Translations under genes and position numbers: made by a program
Notes under the pieces: generated by a model
What the model was told of the DNA's origin: nothing
The model's input: only the letters and a program-made list of their open reading frames with translations
The model's database searches: none
Part shown: in pieces, positions 23,782 to 37,556 of the stretch
Position numbering within the stretch: the stretch's first letter is position 1
Layout of the letters: every line of letters starts with the position of its first letter
Source of the DNA: Adineta vaga
Lineage: Eukaryota; Rotifera
Length of the DNA stretch: 64,000 bases
Assembly: GCA_021613535.1 (NCBI GenBank)
Contig: CP075494.1
Coordinates: 12,462,001-12,526,000 of the forward strand
Direction of reading: 5' to 3'

Positions 23782-26700
23782 TTAACGCATTTGTTTCTTC
23801 TTGTAATCTTCTTTCAACGCTTGTTCTTTAAGATCAAGTTCTTCAAAATCAGATTTTAACCAATCAAGCATATCAGAAAAGATTACAACACCATTTGCTG
23901 ATGGATCTGATACACCTGGTAATGGTCGTTGAACACTTAACATTTCTGCTTCTTCATCATCATCATTTGTTGTACCATCTTCATTGACCATCATGTATTC
24001 TTCATATTCTAAAGAATTTGATGCATATTGTTGTTGATGAATTTTATAATGATTTTTCATTCGATAAGCTGAAGGTATATATTGTTTACAAATAGCACAA
24101 ATACGTCGTTTTAATTCTTTTCGAACACTTGAACAGCAATGATCGAATGGTAAAATATCATTTTGTGTAAACTGCATAACAATACCATGAAATTGAATAC
24201 GTTGTATTAATGAACCATAGAAAACACCTTTCTGATAATCACGATCGGCCATAGCAATACCACGTGGTGTACGTTCAAATGGAATGGGTGCAGGAAGAAA
24301 ACGATGAGGAAATACTTGAATATAATTCGAACGCCATGGTCCACAACATGAAATTGAATTGCAACGAATGATTTGAATTGTATATTGAGTTTGAAGAACA
24401 TGAGTTGCACACCAATATCTAAACAAAAAAGTTAATTTTAATTTCATTCAATTATAATTATTTAAAAACTTACTCATCAATATCATATTTTGCTGCATCT
24501 TTCATTAGTTCACCATCAGGTGTGAGACGTGGGGCACGAACTCGTTCTTGATAATATTCATCACTTTGTCGAATACGATGTTCAACTGGTTCGTTCTGTT
24601 CTTCTTCTTCACATATACTAGAAGTCATTTCAAATAGAAAGAAACATCAATCAAATGAAATTATCTTACCGATTTAACATATTACTCATTACAAGATTTA
24701 CATCAATTAAACGTAATTCTTCCGGTGTTGATGCTGGTGGATCAATATATTCAGCAACAACCGAATATTCATCAATTACTGAACCACACCAAACTTCTGC
24801 TAGAACTTCTCCAGCTTTTTTGAAATTAGTTCGTTCTAATTCGGGATTCACAGTAACACCTGAATCACTCAAATGTGTACCAAAATGATCATGAGGTAAA
24901 ATGAGACCAGCTAAATCGTGTGAAAGTGGTGCCATACGTCGTTCAACAACATTGTAAGCGGATTGACCTGGTGCATGTGTTAGAACAAATAAAGCATCGA
25001 GATTATATTTACGAAATTTTCGTATAGCAGCAACGAGTGTTTTAGGAAAACGTGGATTTTCATCTGGACCACCATCGACTGTAATGATTACAATGGGTTT
25101 TACTTGTCCGGTATAATCTCGAGCTGATTTTTCGAATTCTTTTAAACCAACTAACCGATCAAAATCACATGAATGACTATTTGCATCACTTCGATCATGT
25201 TTGGCTGAACGAATTGCAATATAAGTTGGACCTGAATAACCAACATCATTATGATCATTTATCATACATCCAGCATAAACACTAGAAATATCATCAATGA
25301 TGAATTATTTTCAAAAATATACGTATCAAATATCTTTACCTTGGTGTAAGTTGATGACGAGGTGCAACAGTCCAATCATGATCCGGTAAACGAACACGAT
25401 AATCCAAATGCATAAGCATAGGTGCTTGAATTTTAGCAGCCGGTAAACCAATCGGTACTTTACATTTATCATCTTGTGATAAGAAGAAAACAACATCATT
25501 ACCGAAAATACCGGCTAAATCTTTTATATAACGAATCGTTGCTGTTGCAAAATGACCATCTAAAAGAAAACGAATTTATTATTGATTATTTCTTCTAAAT
25601 AATTAAATCATTTATTATAACCTTCATGTTTGCCATGTTCGTCATTTAAAGCTTTTCGAAGACGTACAGGAACTGTACGAACATGTTTTTTTCCATCTAC
25701 TGAATTTGCACGATGTGGTAATAAACTAATAAATAAATAAAGAAAGAAAGAATATTATCAATGAATTAGTCTATAACACTTACCGATAGTAGAGTGTGGA
25801 TCGCTTGATATCATAGCCACGTTCTTTGATTTTTTCTCGTAAATCATCTAATGTTAAACAAGGTCGAACAGTTTGTGAACGTCGATTATCGTCAGCAGCA
25901 CCGCCAACTTTTGCAATTTCTTCTATAATTTGTAATAAATCTGGACATTCTTCTTCTATTGGTGGTCGACCAATGACTGGACGATAAATTTTATTTAATT
26001 CGGCAGCTAATTCAGGATTTTTTTCACACAATGCTTCGATTTTACGCTATAATAATAATAAATCTTCATACAATTTCCGAAGACAAAACAAAATAGAATC
26101 TTACTTTTTTAATTTCTCGATAGCGTTTTTTTGCTGCTTGTTCAGCTTTCAATCTTTTTAAATCGTTTGCTTTCTTCTTTTGTTCAACAAGAAGTTTTTT
26201 CAATTGTTTTTCTTGTTCATTCGTTGCCATACCCATATTTTTGACTTGAACTAATTGAATAATTCGTTCATTGATCTCATGAAGTTCTTTGGAAACTTTA
26301 TCTTGTGCTGGTGCTTTCGATTTTTTTGCCAGAATTTCAGCTGCTGTTCGAATCTTCTCTGTGGGTTTCGTTGTTGGTTCTTCTGGTTCAAATTCAGGAT
26401 CTGATGATGCTGCTCGTTTCCGTCGTTTTTTTGATACTCGTCCACCATTCTCTGCATCAATACCTGATTCACATTTTTTCTTTCGTCCACGAGTTTTCTT
26501 CTTTTTTGGTTCATAATCATCATCATTATTATCATCATCCCTTTCATTATTACCATCATCATCATCACCAACCGCATCATCTTGTTTATTATCATCACCT
26601 AAACCAGCTGCACTACTTGAATTGAATTTTTCTATGTATTCATCGATCTTTTCTTGAACATGTTTTTCATCACCTTTTATTTGATTCCATTCTACTTGAG

Positions 26701-26853
26701 CTTCAGCATGAGAGATCTGAAAGAAAAATTATGAGTATTTTCAATCGTTATTTTTTATCCTACTTTTCGAGGAACATTAGCATGTGCTTTCATATAAGCA
26801 TCAACAAATGTGCGGTACAAACAATAACGTGCTGTTGTTTTACGTGCAGGCAT
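23782..26853 (-). CDS. DDE transposase-like (ISAzo13-type layout) protein with C2H2 finger, spliced
   Basis: Eight exons (26853-26764, 26716-26105, 26046-25784, 25725-25622, 25559-25340, 25281-24670, 24617-24474, 24418-23782) join in phase into 893 residues. Order: acidic/basic N-terminus with an AT-hook-like KKKKTRGRKKK at 101-111; a Lys-rich helix near 180-235; a helix-turn-helix-like block (TLDDLREKIKERGYDI, 299-314); a putative RNase H-fold core with acidic residues at 386-387 (SQDDKCKVPIG), D499 (VDGGPDENPRF) and E543 (NVVERRMAPLS); a C-terminal C2H2 finger (C789, C792, H805, H809); an acidic end. The order and motif spacing resemble bacterial ISAzo13-family transposases, including HTH, first D, DGG and the PG-S-x-x-N-x-x-E block. 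I recall related uncharacterised proteins in other invertebrates. No terminal inverted repeats or target duplication are visible, and seven introns argue for a host gene. Function unknown; the DDE reading is inference from motifs. Confidence 0.72.
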
Positions 26854-27284
26854 TGTGTGTAGACTGAACTTTGTAAAAGTAGTAAATGAACATGAGAAGA
26901 AAAAAAAGGACGTCGTTTACTATTTTTGACCGCTTCATGACCTCCTCCCCTAGATAAAACATGCACGTCCTGCTTTCCATCGTTTATTTTAACCAACGAA
27001 ATTTTGACCGACAGTATAAATATACGTCCTTTCTTTCTTTCTTTCTTTCTGTTCTTTCCTACGAACATTGAACATAAATCAACGAGAAATCGTGTACGAT
27101 TGACTGACGTCCGGGTCAGCTTGATGCAGAAGATATCTTTTCTCGTCCTTTACGAATGAGTTTTTTTGTTTTGTTGCTAGAATTTATTCTTGATTTCTTT
27201 TTTTCTTTTAGTAAAATAATAACATAAAGCATACACACTCACAAGAGAAGAAAGAAAGAAGGAAAAACGAGTGAAACAGTCTTT
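26854..27284. other. Intergenic, DDE-like gene promoter side
   Basis: A 431 bp spacer between tandem minus-strand genes, including a CTTT microsatellite near 27029-27050. It should carry the promoter of the DDE-like gene and the 3' UTR of the Rpt4 gene. Confidence 0.4.
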
Positions 27285-29006
<1,722 letters not shown>

Positions 29007-29807
29007 TTTCGTTTCGAATGTGTCCAAATAATGAATAAATGAAGTGAAGTAAAGAAGAAGAAGAAATAAATAATCGACGAGGAGTGAATATGACTGACTC
29101 AAGATCTGATTATGTTAACCAATTGAGAGATTGAATACTTTTAACGGTATAGAGGGCGCTCTCAAATGCACAATTAAAGCTTGTGAGATCTATAAGCAAT
29201 ATTATTATTGAAAGACGCATTCATTGTAATAAAATCTATCAATGGGCAAAGTAACATAAACGATCGAGTTGCACTCCAGGAACCTTATTATATACGATTG
29301 AAACGAAAATAAAGCCCCCCCCCCCCCCCCCAGAATAGACGGCCACCCAAAAAGAAGTGATGTGCCGAGACACTATATAAGGCCATGGCCTTTTATTCTG
29401 GGGGTGGGGTTTATAATATAATCGATCTCTTCAAGTATGAATAAATGAATATAGGGCGTAGAAACAACGCAAAGAAGAAAATATTTAAATCAGTTATTCT
29501 TATAAGAATAATATATATTAGTTGAGTTTCTTGACATCTCAATGCAGTTATATGATCTATACCTTTCTAATTCAATAAATAATATATAAATATACATTTT
29601 TCATACATATTCAAGTATTCTATATGATCGAAAAAAAATTACAGTTTAAAAACACAATATCGGTAAGATGACAATTATATGCGAAGTGTAGTGATTATCT
29701 TTTTTGAAGATAAGGACAGAGTAAAGAAAAAAAGGTTATCACTCTCTAGAAAGAAAAAAGTTTTAAAATATCATTATTATTTTACAAAACTTTTTAATTA
29801 TGTTAAA
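29007..29807. promoter_or_regulatory. Divergent intergenic region with hairpin
   Basis: An 800 bp spacer between Rpt4 (-) and the glycosyltransferase (+). It holds the C-tract inverted repeat described separately, plus AT-rich DNA on the right. Upstream in-frame codons from 29679 could extend the glycosyltransferase, but the ATG at 29808 is preferred. Confidence 0.4.
29294..29430. repeat. Imperfect inverted repeat around a poly-C / G-rich pair
   Basis: A run of 17 C (29315-29331) followed by AGAATA is mirrored at 29394-29409 by TATTCTGGGGGTGGGG. The match continues on both sides: a GGCCA next to each inner end, and CGATT near each outer end. The arms are about 40 bp and imperfect, with a loop of about 40 bp. 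The G-rich strand could also form a quadruplex. It may be a small MITE remnant or a structured regulatory element. Confidence 0.55.
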
Positions 29808-31349
29808 ATGAATTATTGGTGTTATTGGTATCGACATAAATCAAAGATTATCTTTGCTATTATCATAATTTTTTTGATATTCAACACATTGTTTTTCTAT
29901 GATGTTAAAAGGAGACAATCGATGCTTAATAATGGTTTTAATAATCATGAAATTGTATTGGAATTAGTTCGATATGATCAACTCAAAGATCATTATCAAC
30001 TTACAGGTATTATACTTCATTGGCAACGTTTGACTGGTGTTCAAAATCTTCTCAAAACAATGCTTGAATTCGATGATTTATTTGTTGATATTATTATTTG
30101 GAATAACAATCCAACAAAGAATTTAACTTTGACTGATTTGTTAATTAATTCTAATGATCGTATTCAAATCGTTAATTCTAAAGTCAATATAAAAGATGAA
30201 GCTAAATATCGTGCATGTGAATTAGCAAAAACAAATGCTTGTTTCTATGCTGATGATGATTGGGATGTAAGAATGTATGTTCGAAGTTTATATTCACATT
30301 TTCTACTTGAACCAACAATTTTACATGCAATGACAGATCAATTTACGTATTTTACAAATATAATGTGGACATTTTTTGATCAAACAATTGATTTACATAC
30401 AGGTTTTAGTTGGATTGGTTGTGGATCAGTTTTTTCTCGAGAAAATGCTATTCGACATTTGAAATATTTGGAATATTTTCTTGATAATGAACAAAATCGA
30501 GGTAAATTATGATTCTAATTCATTACTTTTAATAAGAATATTGTTTGAATAGATCTTATTCGACAAGGTGATCAATTTTTTTCGATTTGGATGAATCAAA
30601 TTCCTGCACAATTCAATGGTCGTCTACTTCATTCCGATGAAGGTGCTAGTTCATCGTTTGATAATTTTGATTTCGACACAAATCAATATCGTGCATCTGT
30701 TCTTTCAATAAAAATTCTCGAAAAAACCCTTCGTTCATCTCCATATTCGAAGCTCTTTCAACGAAACCGTGCAAGAAATACTTTAGTTACCTATACAAAA
30801 TCTCCTTGTTCATACAATGATCGATTTATTTTCTTTACCAATCTCTTACCCATTGATAATCTAGAACAAATACCGTTTAATATCACTACGGATCTCCTAC
30901 GTGGTACACGAAGAAATCTACCCAATGAACCTAATTGTCCATATCGTGAAGAACATGTTTTTTTCGAAGATTTTTCAACTGCAAATGCTGTGGATAATAA
31001 TACAAAGACATGTTGGAAAACTCGTCATTCAGTTAAACGTGGTGATTTCTATGGAATTGATTTCCGAACAATTCAAATCAATGCTAATCTTTCGTTTTCT
31101 ATTCAATATTCGCATAAAAAATCTTTACAAAAAAGACTACAGATCTTTATTTCACTTGATAGTTATAAATGGTTACCACTTCCATCACAAAATCAATTAG
31201 GTATTACATATAAAAAACGAAAGAAATATGTTTCGTTTCATACACGATTATTTCCTGTTGGTTTTCAAATCTTTCGTTTTATTAAATTTATGTCATTAGT
31301 CGATGAAGAGAATCCATTTCATATATGTGAGATACGTTTAATTGATTGA
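29808..31349 (+). CDS. Type II membrane GT-A glycosyltransferase with discoidin-like C-terminus
   Basis: Two exons (29808-30501, 30553-31349) encode 496 residues. A short basic cytosolic tail (HKSK) precedes one membrane anchor (IIFAIIIIFLIF), the type II layout of Golgi glycosyltransferases. The catalytic part has LTGIILHWQRL, the strand IIIWNNNP, and ACFYADDDWDV near residues 148-158, an acidic DxD-type motif that would bind metal and nucleotide sugar. The C-terminal 130 residues contain ANAVDNNTKTCWKT, LQIFISLDSYKW and FRFIKF...ICEIRLI, the pattern of an F5/8C (discoidin) beta-sandwich. The donor and acceptor sugars are unknown. The ATG at 29808 (MNYWCYW) is chosen because it puts the anchor near the N-terminus; 43 further in-frame codons exist upstream. 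Confidence 0.72.
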
Positions 31350-31401
31350 ATAGACACTTTCCTAGTCAGAATAAATTCTATGTTAACTATTGTTTTCGAA
31401 T

Positions 31402-31407
31402 AATAAA
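31402..31407 (+). terminator. Poly(A) signal candidate for the glycosyltransferase
   Basis: AATAAA about 50 bp after the stop at 31349. Confidence 0.35.
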
Positions 31408-32243
31408 TATCTAGTTCATGTTTCAGGACCAAAGAGTTCTCTTCCGTGTCATTGATTCTGCGCACATAGAGTATATTAATCTTCTCTTTTTCAAACCTTT
31501 TATTTCGTTACTTATGTACGGAAAATGTTTTCAATTGATTAAATATCCATAAATAATTAATCTGTCAGACGATTCATAAAGCTTCTTAAAAATCGCCCCT
31601 ACGTAGATATTGACAAATCATTGAGGATTTAACTAAGTCTAACATAACTGTGAATATTTCTTGGGAAATCATGATTTTTGTCCTTGAATAAAGAAATTTT
31701 CAAGTTATTTAATTGTTTTATTAGTTTTTTTTTCATATATCATCTTTGTCATTCTGTCTTTTCAGTGATATTAAAAACAAAAAGTGAAAAATAAAATAAA
31801 CACTCACGCCAACATACAAACAAGAGAGAGAGAGAGAAAAGAAAAGAAACCACACATACATACACACATAGTGACATGTCATCAGTTTTCAAATAGGAAA
31901 TAAAAAGTGCCAGAAAAAATGCGAGAAAGAAAAGAAAAAGAGATTATTTGCTAATACTAAAATTTTCTTCTTGTCTGCTCCTATGTATCGATATTTTTCG
32001 CGCGAATAAATCTTTTGTTAGATTGATATTTATATCACAGTAGAAAGAAAAGAACAAAAAATAAAGAATTTCGTAAATATTGCGCGATTAAAAACTCCTT
32101 GACTGAGAAAATGAGATTGGTCATTTAAAAAAAAAAACAAAGAAAGAAACTTGTGACTAGGAATAGATGATTATTTTCCTGAGAGAATTATATGAACCTG
32201 GCCGGGTTAAATTTTTGACTAGATTTGTTTTTTTGTCTCATGA
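31408..32243. other. Intergenic between convergent genes
   Basis: About 0.8 kb between the glycosyltransferase (+) and innexin (-) 3' ends, with a GA run near 31825-31850. A 147-codon plus-strand ORF at 32167-32607 is antisense to the last innexin exon and is not a gene. Confidence 0.35.
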
Positions 32244-35200
32244 TTACACAAAAATGCCACCATCAGCATCTTGTGCTCGTTTGAAACTATCCCATAATGC
32301 AACCATGATTTCTCCCATGATAACATCATTTGTATTCATTGCAACTAAGCGTAGGACTAATACGCCATCATGTCGTAAGTATTTATTCGAAAATGAATTG
32401 AATAATTTCCTATCGAATGCTTCACGTGTAATACGATTCATGATTTTAAGATATTTTTTAAGGAAATGTTCACGATTAAATGGTAGAATTTGTTCCCATA
32501 TACATATTAGAAAACCATATGATGATAAGATAGAAACAGTGACAAGCCAAAACCATATGAATATAAAAATCTTTTCATTAAATAAATTCACAGGAAGCAC
32601 GCACTAGAAAAAGACAAGAACGCATTTTCATTTTCATGATATTAATAACGAAATAAAAAGACATTCTTTTCTAAAACAAAACTCGTACCTGTATCGTATG
32701 TTTATGTATATGATCAGCCATCGTTCTTATTTCGAAATCACACATTGTAACTCGAGGAAATCGTGCTGATCGACAGCATTCACGACCTGATAAAAAATTC
32801 CTTAGAACTTCAATACCATAACCATGATAATTTGAACCCATAAAAATCTAGAAGATTATTTCATTGGAAAAATCAAAAAAGTATAAATCATTCATAAACT
32901 TACATTAAGTAAAAATAATTGACCAATAACATTCGAAATATACATGAGTTTGACAAATAAATAGACAAAAGTTAAATAATTGCCTTGAGCACGGCCAATA
33001 ACAAAAACTGGACAATGACGACGCACAATACGTTTGAAATGAGAAAAAAAGCCTGTGCCCATTTCACGTTGTATTTCAAGAGCGCGATCAATATGTTTAG
33101 CTATATATCTGAGTGTTCGATCTCGAATATCGGGATTTAATTGTTCCATTGTATGTAATGTTCGAACAAGATTAGCTATATCGAAACCTGTTTTTGTTGC
33201 AAGAGCATGCCATAGAACAGAGGGAATGTAGAAAAGTACGGACATTAAAAGTAATATAAATGGGATCCATTGATAATAGGCTAGAAAGAAACAAAGAAAG
33301 AAATTGAAGTTTAATGGAAACACAAAATCCAACAATAAATACCAATATGTTTTGGTCTTTCATCATGTCTTGCTGGTAGTGTACTTTCAAAGGGGACATA
33401 ATAGGTATTTGATATCCAACAGATATAATTGGCATATTCAACATGTGAACCTAAACGAAACAAAAAATATATATAAAATATTACCATTGGTTAGTTATTC
33501 GAAAGTTCATATCCTATCTCTTTCATTTCTCTACTCGAATAATACTAACTGAAACTATGTGTAATAGATTTCTTTTACTTCTTTCTATTTATTTTTCATT
33601 TCTCGTTTATAATTATAGATAAATATTGAAATCAAATTAAATCAGATTGACCTATTAAAATAGTGAGATTCTATCAAACATCATTATTTATGTATAAAAC
33701 TTATGTAAATGCTTTGAGAGTTTCTTTACCGGTAAATTGTGCTGGAGCAAAACAAGCAATTGGATCACCAACATATTGTTTCGTCGATACAACAACAGTA
33801 AATAACATAAGTAACACCACGGAAAATCGTCTGGATAATCGATCATAGATATCATCATCGTTATGAAATCGAAATTGGCGTACTTTGGCGATGGCATCGA
33901 GAAAGCCCGCTACCATGCTGGAAATGAAATGAAAAGAAAAATGTCGTGAAGATCAATATAGTCAACATATCAATGAACATGAAGTAAAAACCTTAGAGAT
34001 CAAAATATTACATAGGGAAATATTTTTATTATCATTAAATTTCTTTTCTTCTGTTCTTATTGTCAAAGAAAAGAATCAGTCATTTATGAGAACATCTTTA
34101 CTGTATAGATAGATGACAAACTTATTTCCCTCGAAGATATATATATATATATAAGTACATGTATTCAAACAATAGAAAATAATTAGAGAGAATAATTAAT
34201 ACTATTCCCATTCGATTACGATCTGTTAAGAGTGAACATTTTGCCTAAAGCATGATCTCTTAACATTTTTTTTTATTATTATATCATTGATCGAATTAAT
34301 GGAAGTAGGTTTTATTTATTTATTATACACATATCTTTTAAAACAAAAAAAAAACTTCATTCGTCTCATTAGAATAGTTTTAATATTCATTAAATTGACA
34401 TTCTATTTTTAGATGAAGAGAAACCTCGTTTCATTCATCTAATAAATTAAAACAAATTTTGAAGGTCACTGATGTTTCTACTTAAAAAGCAAACTTTGTG
34501 CCATCGATTGTTATCTTCCTACAATTCCGTGTTATGAAAATCTCATCAAAAGAAGTTACATCTCTCTTTTTATACAGATAAAACCTTCTATTCATCTTTC
34601 TTTTTTTTCATTGAGATATTCATTAAAATTAATCCAAAACAAAATACGGATCTTTTTATATTTAATCTTTCTAATTCATTCTGAGATATTCTTACCTTAG
34701 TTACATTCTAATTAAATTTTCTTTGATATATATATATATATATATCGAGAGAGAGAGGGGGGGGGGGGGAAGAGACAAGGAAACGAATCTTTTTCCTTTC
34801 TCCGCCTTTCGATCAATAATAATTTATCTTTCTTTCCTTCATTCGACGTATGTCGCGATTCATTTCCTCTTTTAATCAATGTATTAATTATTTTGATCAG
34901 TCTCTCAAAATCTCACTCATAACTTTTTTTCACCTTTTCAAGTTCTTGTCACACAATATCATCGTCACAGCCGGTTTCCGTTTCAAGGTCAAACATAGAT
35001 TTACACACACATATCAATATGGTATCATGGGAAATTTTGTTCAAAACGATTAAAAGATCAAGAGAGTTAGCGAAGGAAAGAAATAAACATCAATACAACG
35101 TATAATAAATAATTACCTGTGAAAACTATAAAGCATGATGATAAGTTTTATAGAAAAAACTTCGTTTTAAACAATGATTGTTATCAATCAATTGAATAAT

Positions 35201-37556
35201 AATTTGTTCTTTCGTTCGCATTAACAAAACATCATCCATTTCCCCATATGATAGAAATCAGTTTTATGCAGTGCACTACAGATGCACATTGATTGAAGCG
35301 AACATAGTCGTTTTCTTTTCTATTCTCTGTCTCTATCGTGCGCGCTTTTTTCCTTTCTCCCATTTCGTCAACAAACAATGAAGAAAATCTATTAATACCC
35401 ACTTTCTGTTTCACTATCGAGGAAAAACTCATTCTGGAGTGATTGAACAACATGAGCAAACAATGATAATAAATAGGCAAAATGAGATAAGAGAAGTAGG
35501 TTCAAAAATAATAAAAATCAGTTTTCTATTTAGTTCGTTCTATACTCGAGTTCAATTAAGACAACAGCAGGAATAAAGTCAATGTCAATGTCGTTCTTGT
35601 GTCAACGAAGAATGAAATATGAGAAAATCAGCAAGATTTTATTAACATCTGTCAAGAACATATACTTGTAGTGAATAGTTAGATTTGTTCTTAACGATAC
35701 TAATCATGTTTTTTATCGATCATAAACGAGATCAGTTGACTAGTGATCTGTTACTAAGTAGAAAATCTTTTTCAAATTAGCGTTCTATATTAGATTTATG
35801 CATAAATTCTAATTGAATTGCGATTCGAGATTAGCAAAAAAAAGAAAGTTCTATCTTTCTTAGTTCGATTTCAATTCAATAGAAAATACAGAGAAACAAA
35901 AAATTGTTTAAAATATAATCGGTTTTCTTTATTAGTCTATGAAATGTAAGAATCATCTTTCTCATTCTGTAAATCCCTTCTGAATAACATAGATTCATTG
36001 AGTCGTCATATTTTATTTATTTGAAGATTAAAAAGGTTAGAAAGATATTCTCAAAGGAATGTCTTTTCTTCGAGCGAAACAGGAAAAAAATGACTCCAGA
36101 AGATATTTATGAGAGTGAGTTTAAATCCCATTGCTATCTGGTGATTTATCCATAAAAAAAGAGCTCGACAAATAAATTAACTTACTTAGTAAATATTCCA
36201 TTAATAAAACAAATAGAAACATCATTTTTTTTTGTTTGATAGTGTGAACTTCTTTTTACTTAGACAACAGTTTGAGAAATGCGACCGTTATTTAAATAGA
36301 TAGTGATCTTTCGTTATGATGTCCTTTTTCTTTTGTCTCTGCCGATATTTCCTGTACTGCCGCCGCTCATCAACAATGACGAGCATAACAACAAGAAAAG
36401 GAAGCACAAGACTGATAAAGATATGATTGCTAAAATCTGCATGTCCATCAATTGTCCAGTTCATCGGTGAAAAAAAAGAAGCGACACCGAATATAATAGT
36501 CTGACCTGATACGTTCTCGTTTTCTTTTTTCTATTCATCATCTCGAGTGACTTGGTTTTGTTGAAATTTGTAAGAAGAAGGGAAGAAAAAAAATCAAAGA
36601 GTAAACGAAGAAAAATTACTCACACAGACGTTCGAGCCGAAAGTGAATGCATTTCTTTTTCTTTAAAGGAATTTATCTGGATAATAATGATAATAATAAT
36701 CAGATCGTTCCATTATTGATTGGACTTTCTTTATCTTACTATTCTTAGGAAATAACAATAATGACACGATGTCAACATTGACTGTTGTTGATGAATGAAA
36801 ATAATGTGGCAAAAATCACACACAACTGCATACACGCATTGAAAACACCCTTGGCTAGTGAAACTGTTAGAACACATATGTGAAGAGAAAGATTTGTCTC
36901 TATTATTGTCGTCGAACGTCTTTCGAAGAAACTAGGCGTGCATTTTCTTTTCTTTCTTTTTTTGTTCTTCACATTGTCAACGCTTTTGCAACTATATTTG
37001 TCATGAGAAAGATAGAAATACTCATATGTAAAGAACAGCAAAGATTACTTGCATTCTTCTTTTCTATCATGCTTTTTCCAATCTTTTTCTCTTGCTCTTC
37101 TTTTACTAGACTTCTAAACAACTATATTAGTGTTGAACTCGAGAAAAAGAAGAAGAAAAAAAAAACGATGATCGAATCTAGTAGTCTGAAGATCGTACAT
37201 AAATATTTTACCGGAAGCATGAATGATTCTTTTAAATAATGTATTTTTCTTTCGATGTCAATCATAGACATTATATTTTGTAGCTTACCTGTCTCCTCCA
37301 CTGATAAACTCGCCAACTTTAAGATCGTGTAATTTGCTTGGTCGAAGTTCAAGATCAAAATGTTCAATACGATCAGGTTCTTCGTGACCTCGTTTACCAA
37401 CTGCACTACTACTTAATTGTTTTGTTCGGAGATTAGAGATACTAGTTAAGCTAAAAGTCAAACGAATAAAGAGTAAACTTCAATTATAATGTATTCTTTT
37501 TTATTCTATACATACCGCTGGATTTCAGCTCGTTTCTGCCGAGGAGCCTTGTTCAT
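32244..37556 (-). CDS. Innexin gap-junction protein, possible N-terminal extension
   Basis: The core is five exons (33917-33730, 33450-33343, 33280-32904, 32847-32689, 32603-32244) giving 396 residues from the ATG at 33916 (MVAGFLDAIAK). Innexin landmarks are clear: four membrane segments, extracellular YVGDPIACFAP and VEYANYICWISNTYYVPF cysteine loops, the YYQWIPFILLL signature of the second segment, and loop-2 cysteines RECCRSARFPRVTMCDF. Innexins form gap junctions and non-junctional channels. The ATG lies one base after a strong acceptor (TTTCCAG). Two upstream exons (37556-37516, 37450-37289), with canonical splice sites and an open frame, join to it in phase and would add 68 residues starting MNKAPRQK. 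The extended form is 464 residues. The innexin call is certain. The extension is a hypothesis; the upstream exons could be a leader or extend beyond 37556. Confidence 0.85.
33918..37288 (-). other. 3.4 kb intron (putative) of the innexin gene
   Basis: If the two upstream exons belong to innexin, this 3371 bp stretch is an intron about fifty times longer than the typical intron here. It holds an (AT)n run followed by GA and an 11-12 base G run near 34725-34770, a second (AT)n run near 34138-34153, and otherwise featureless AT-rich DNA. No nested gene is seen. Confidence 0.45.

Noticed and set aside
24655-24888. Plus-strand ORF within the DDE-like locus
   Set aside because: It is the complement of the well-supported exon 6 on the minus strand.
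32167-32607. 146-codon plus-strand ORF
   Set aside because: It is antisense to the last innexin exon, which has clear family similarity on the other strand.
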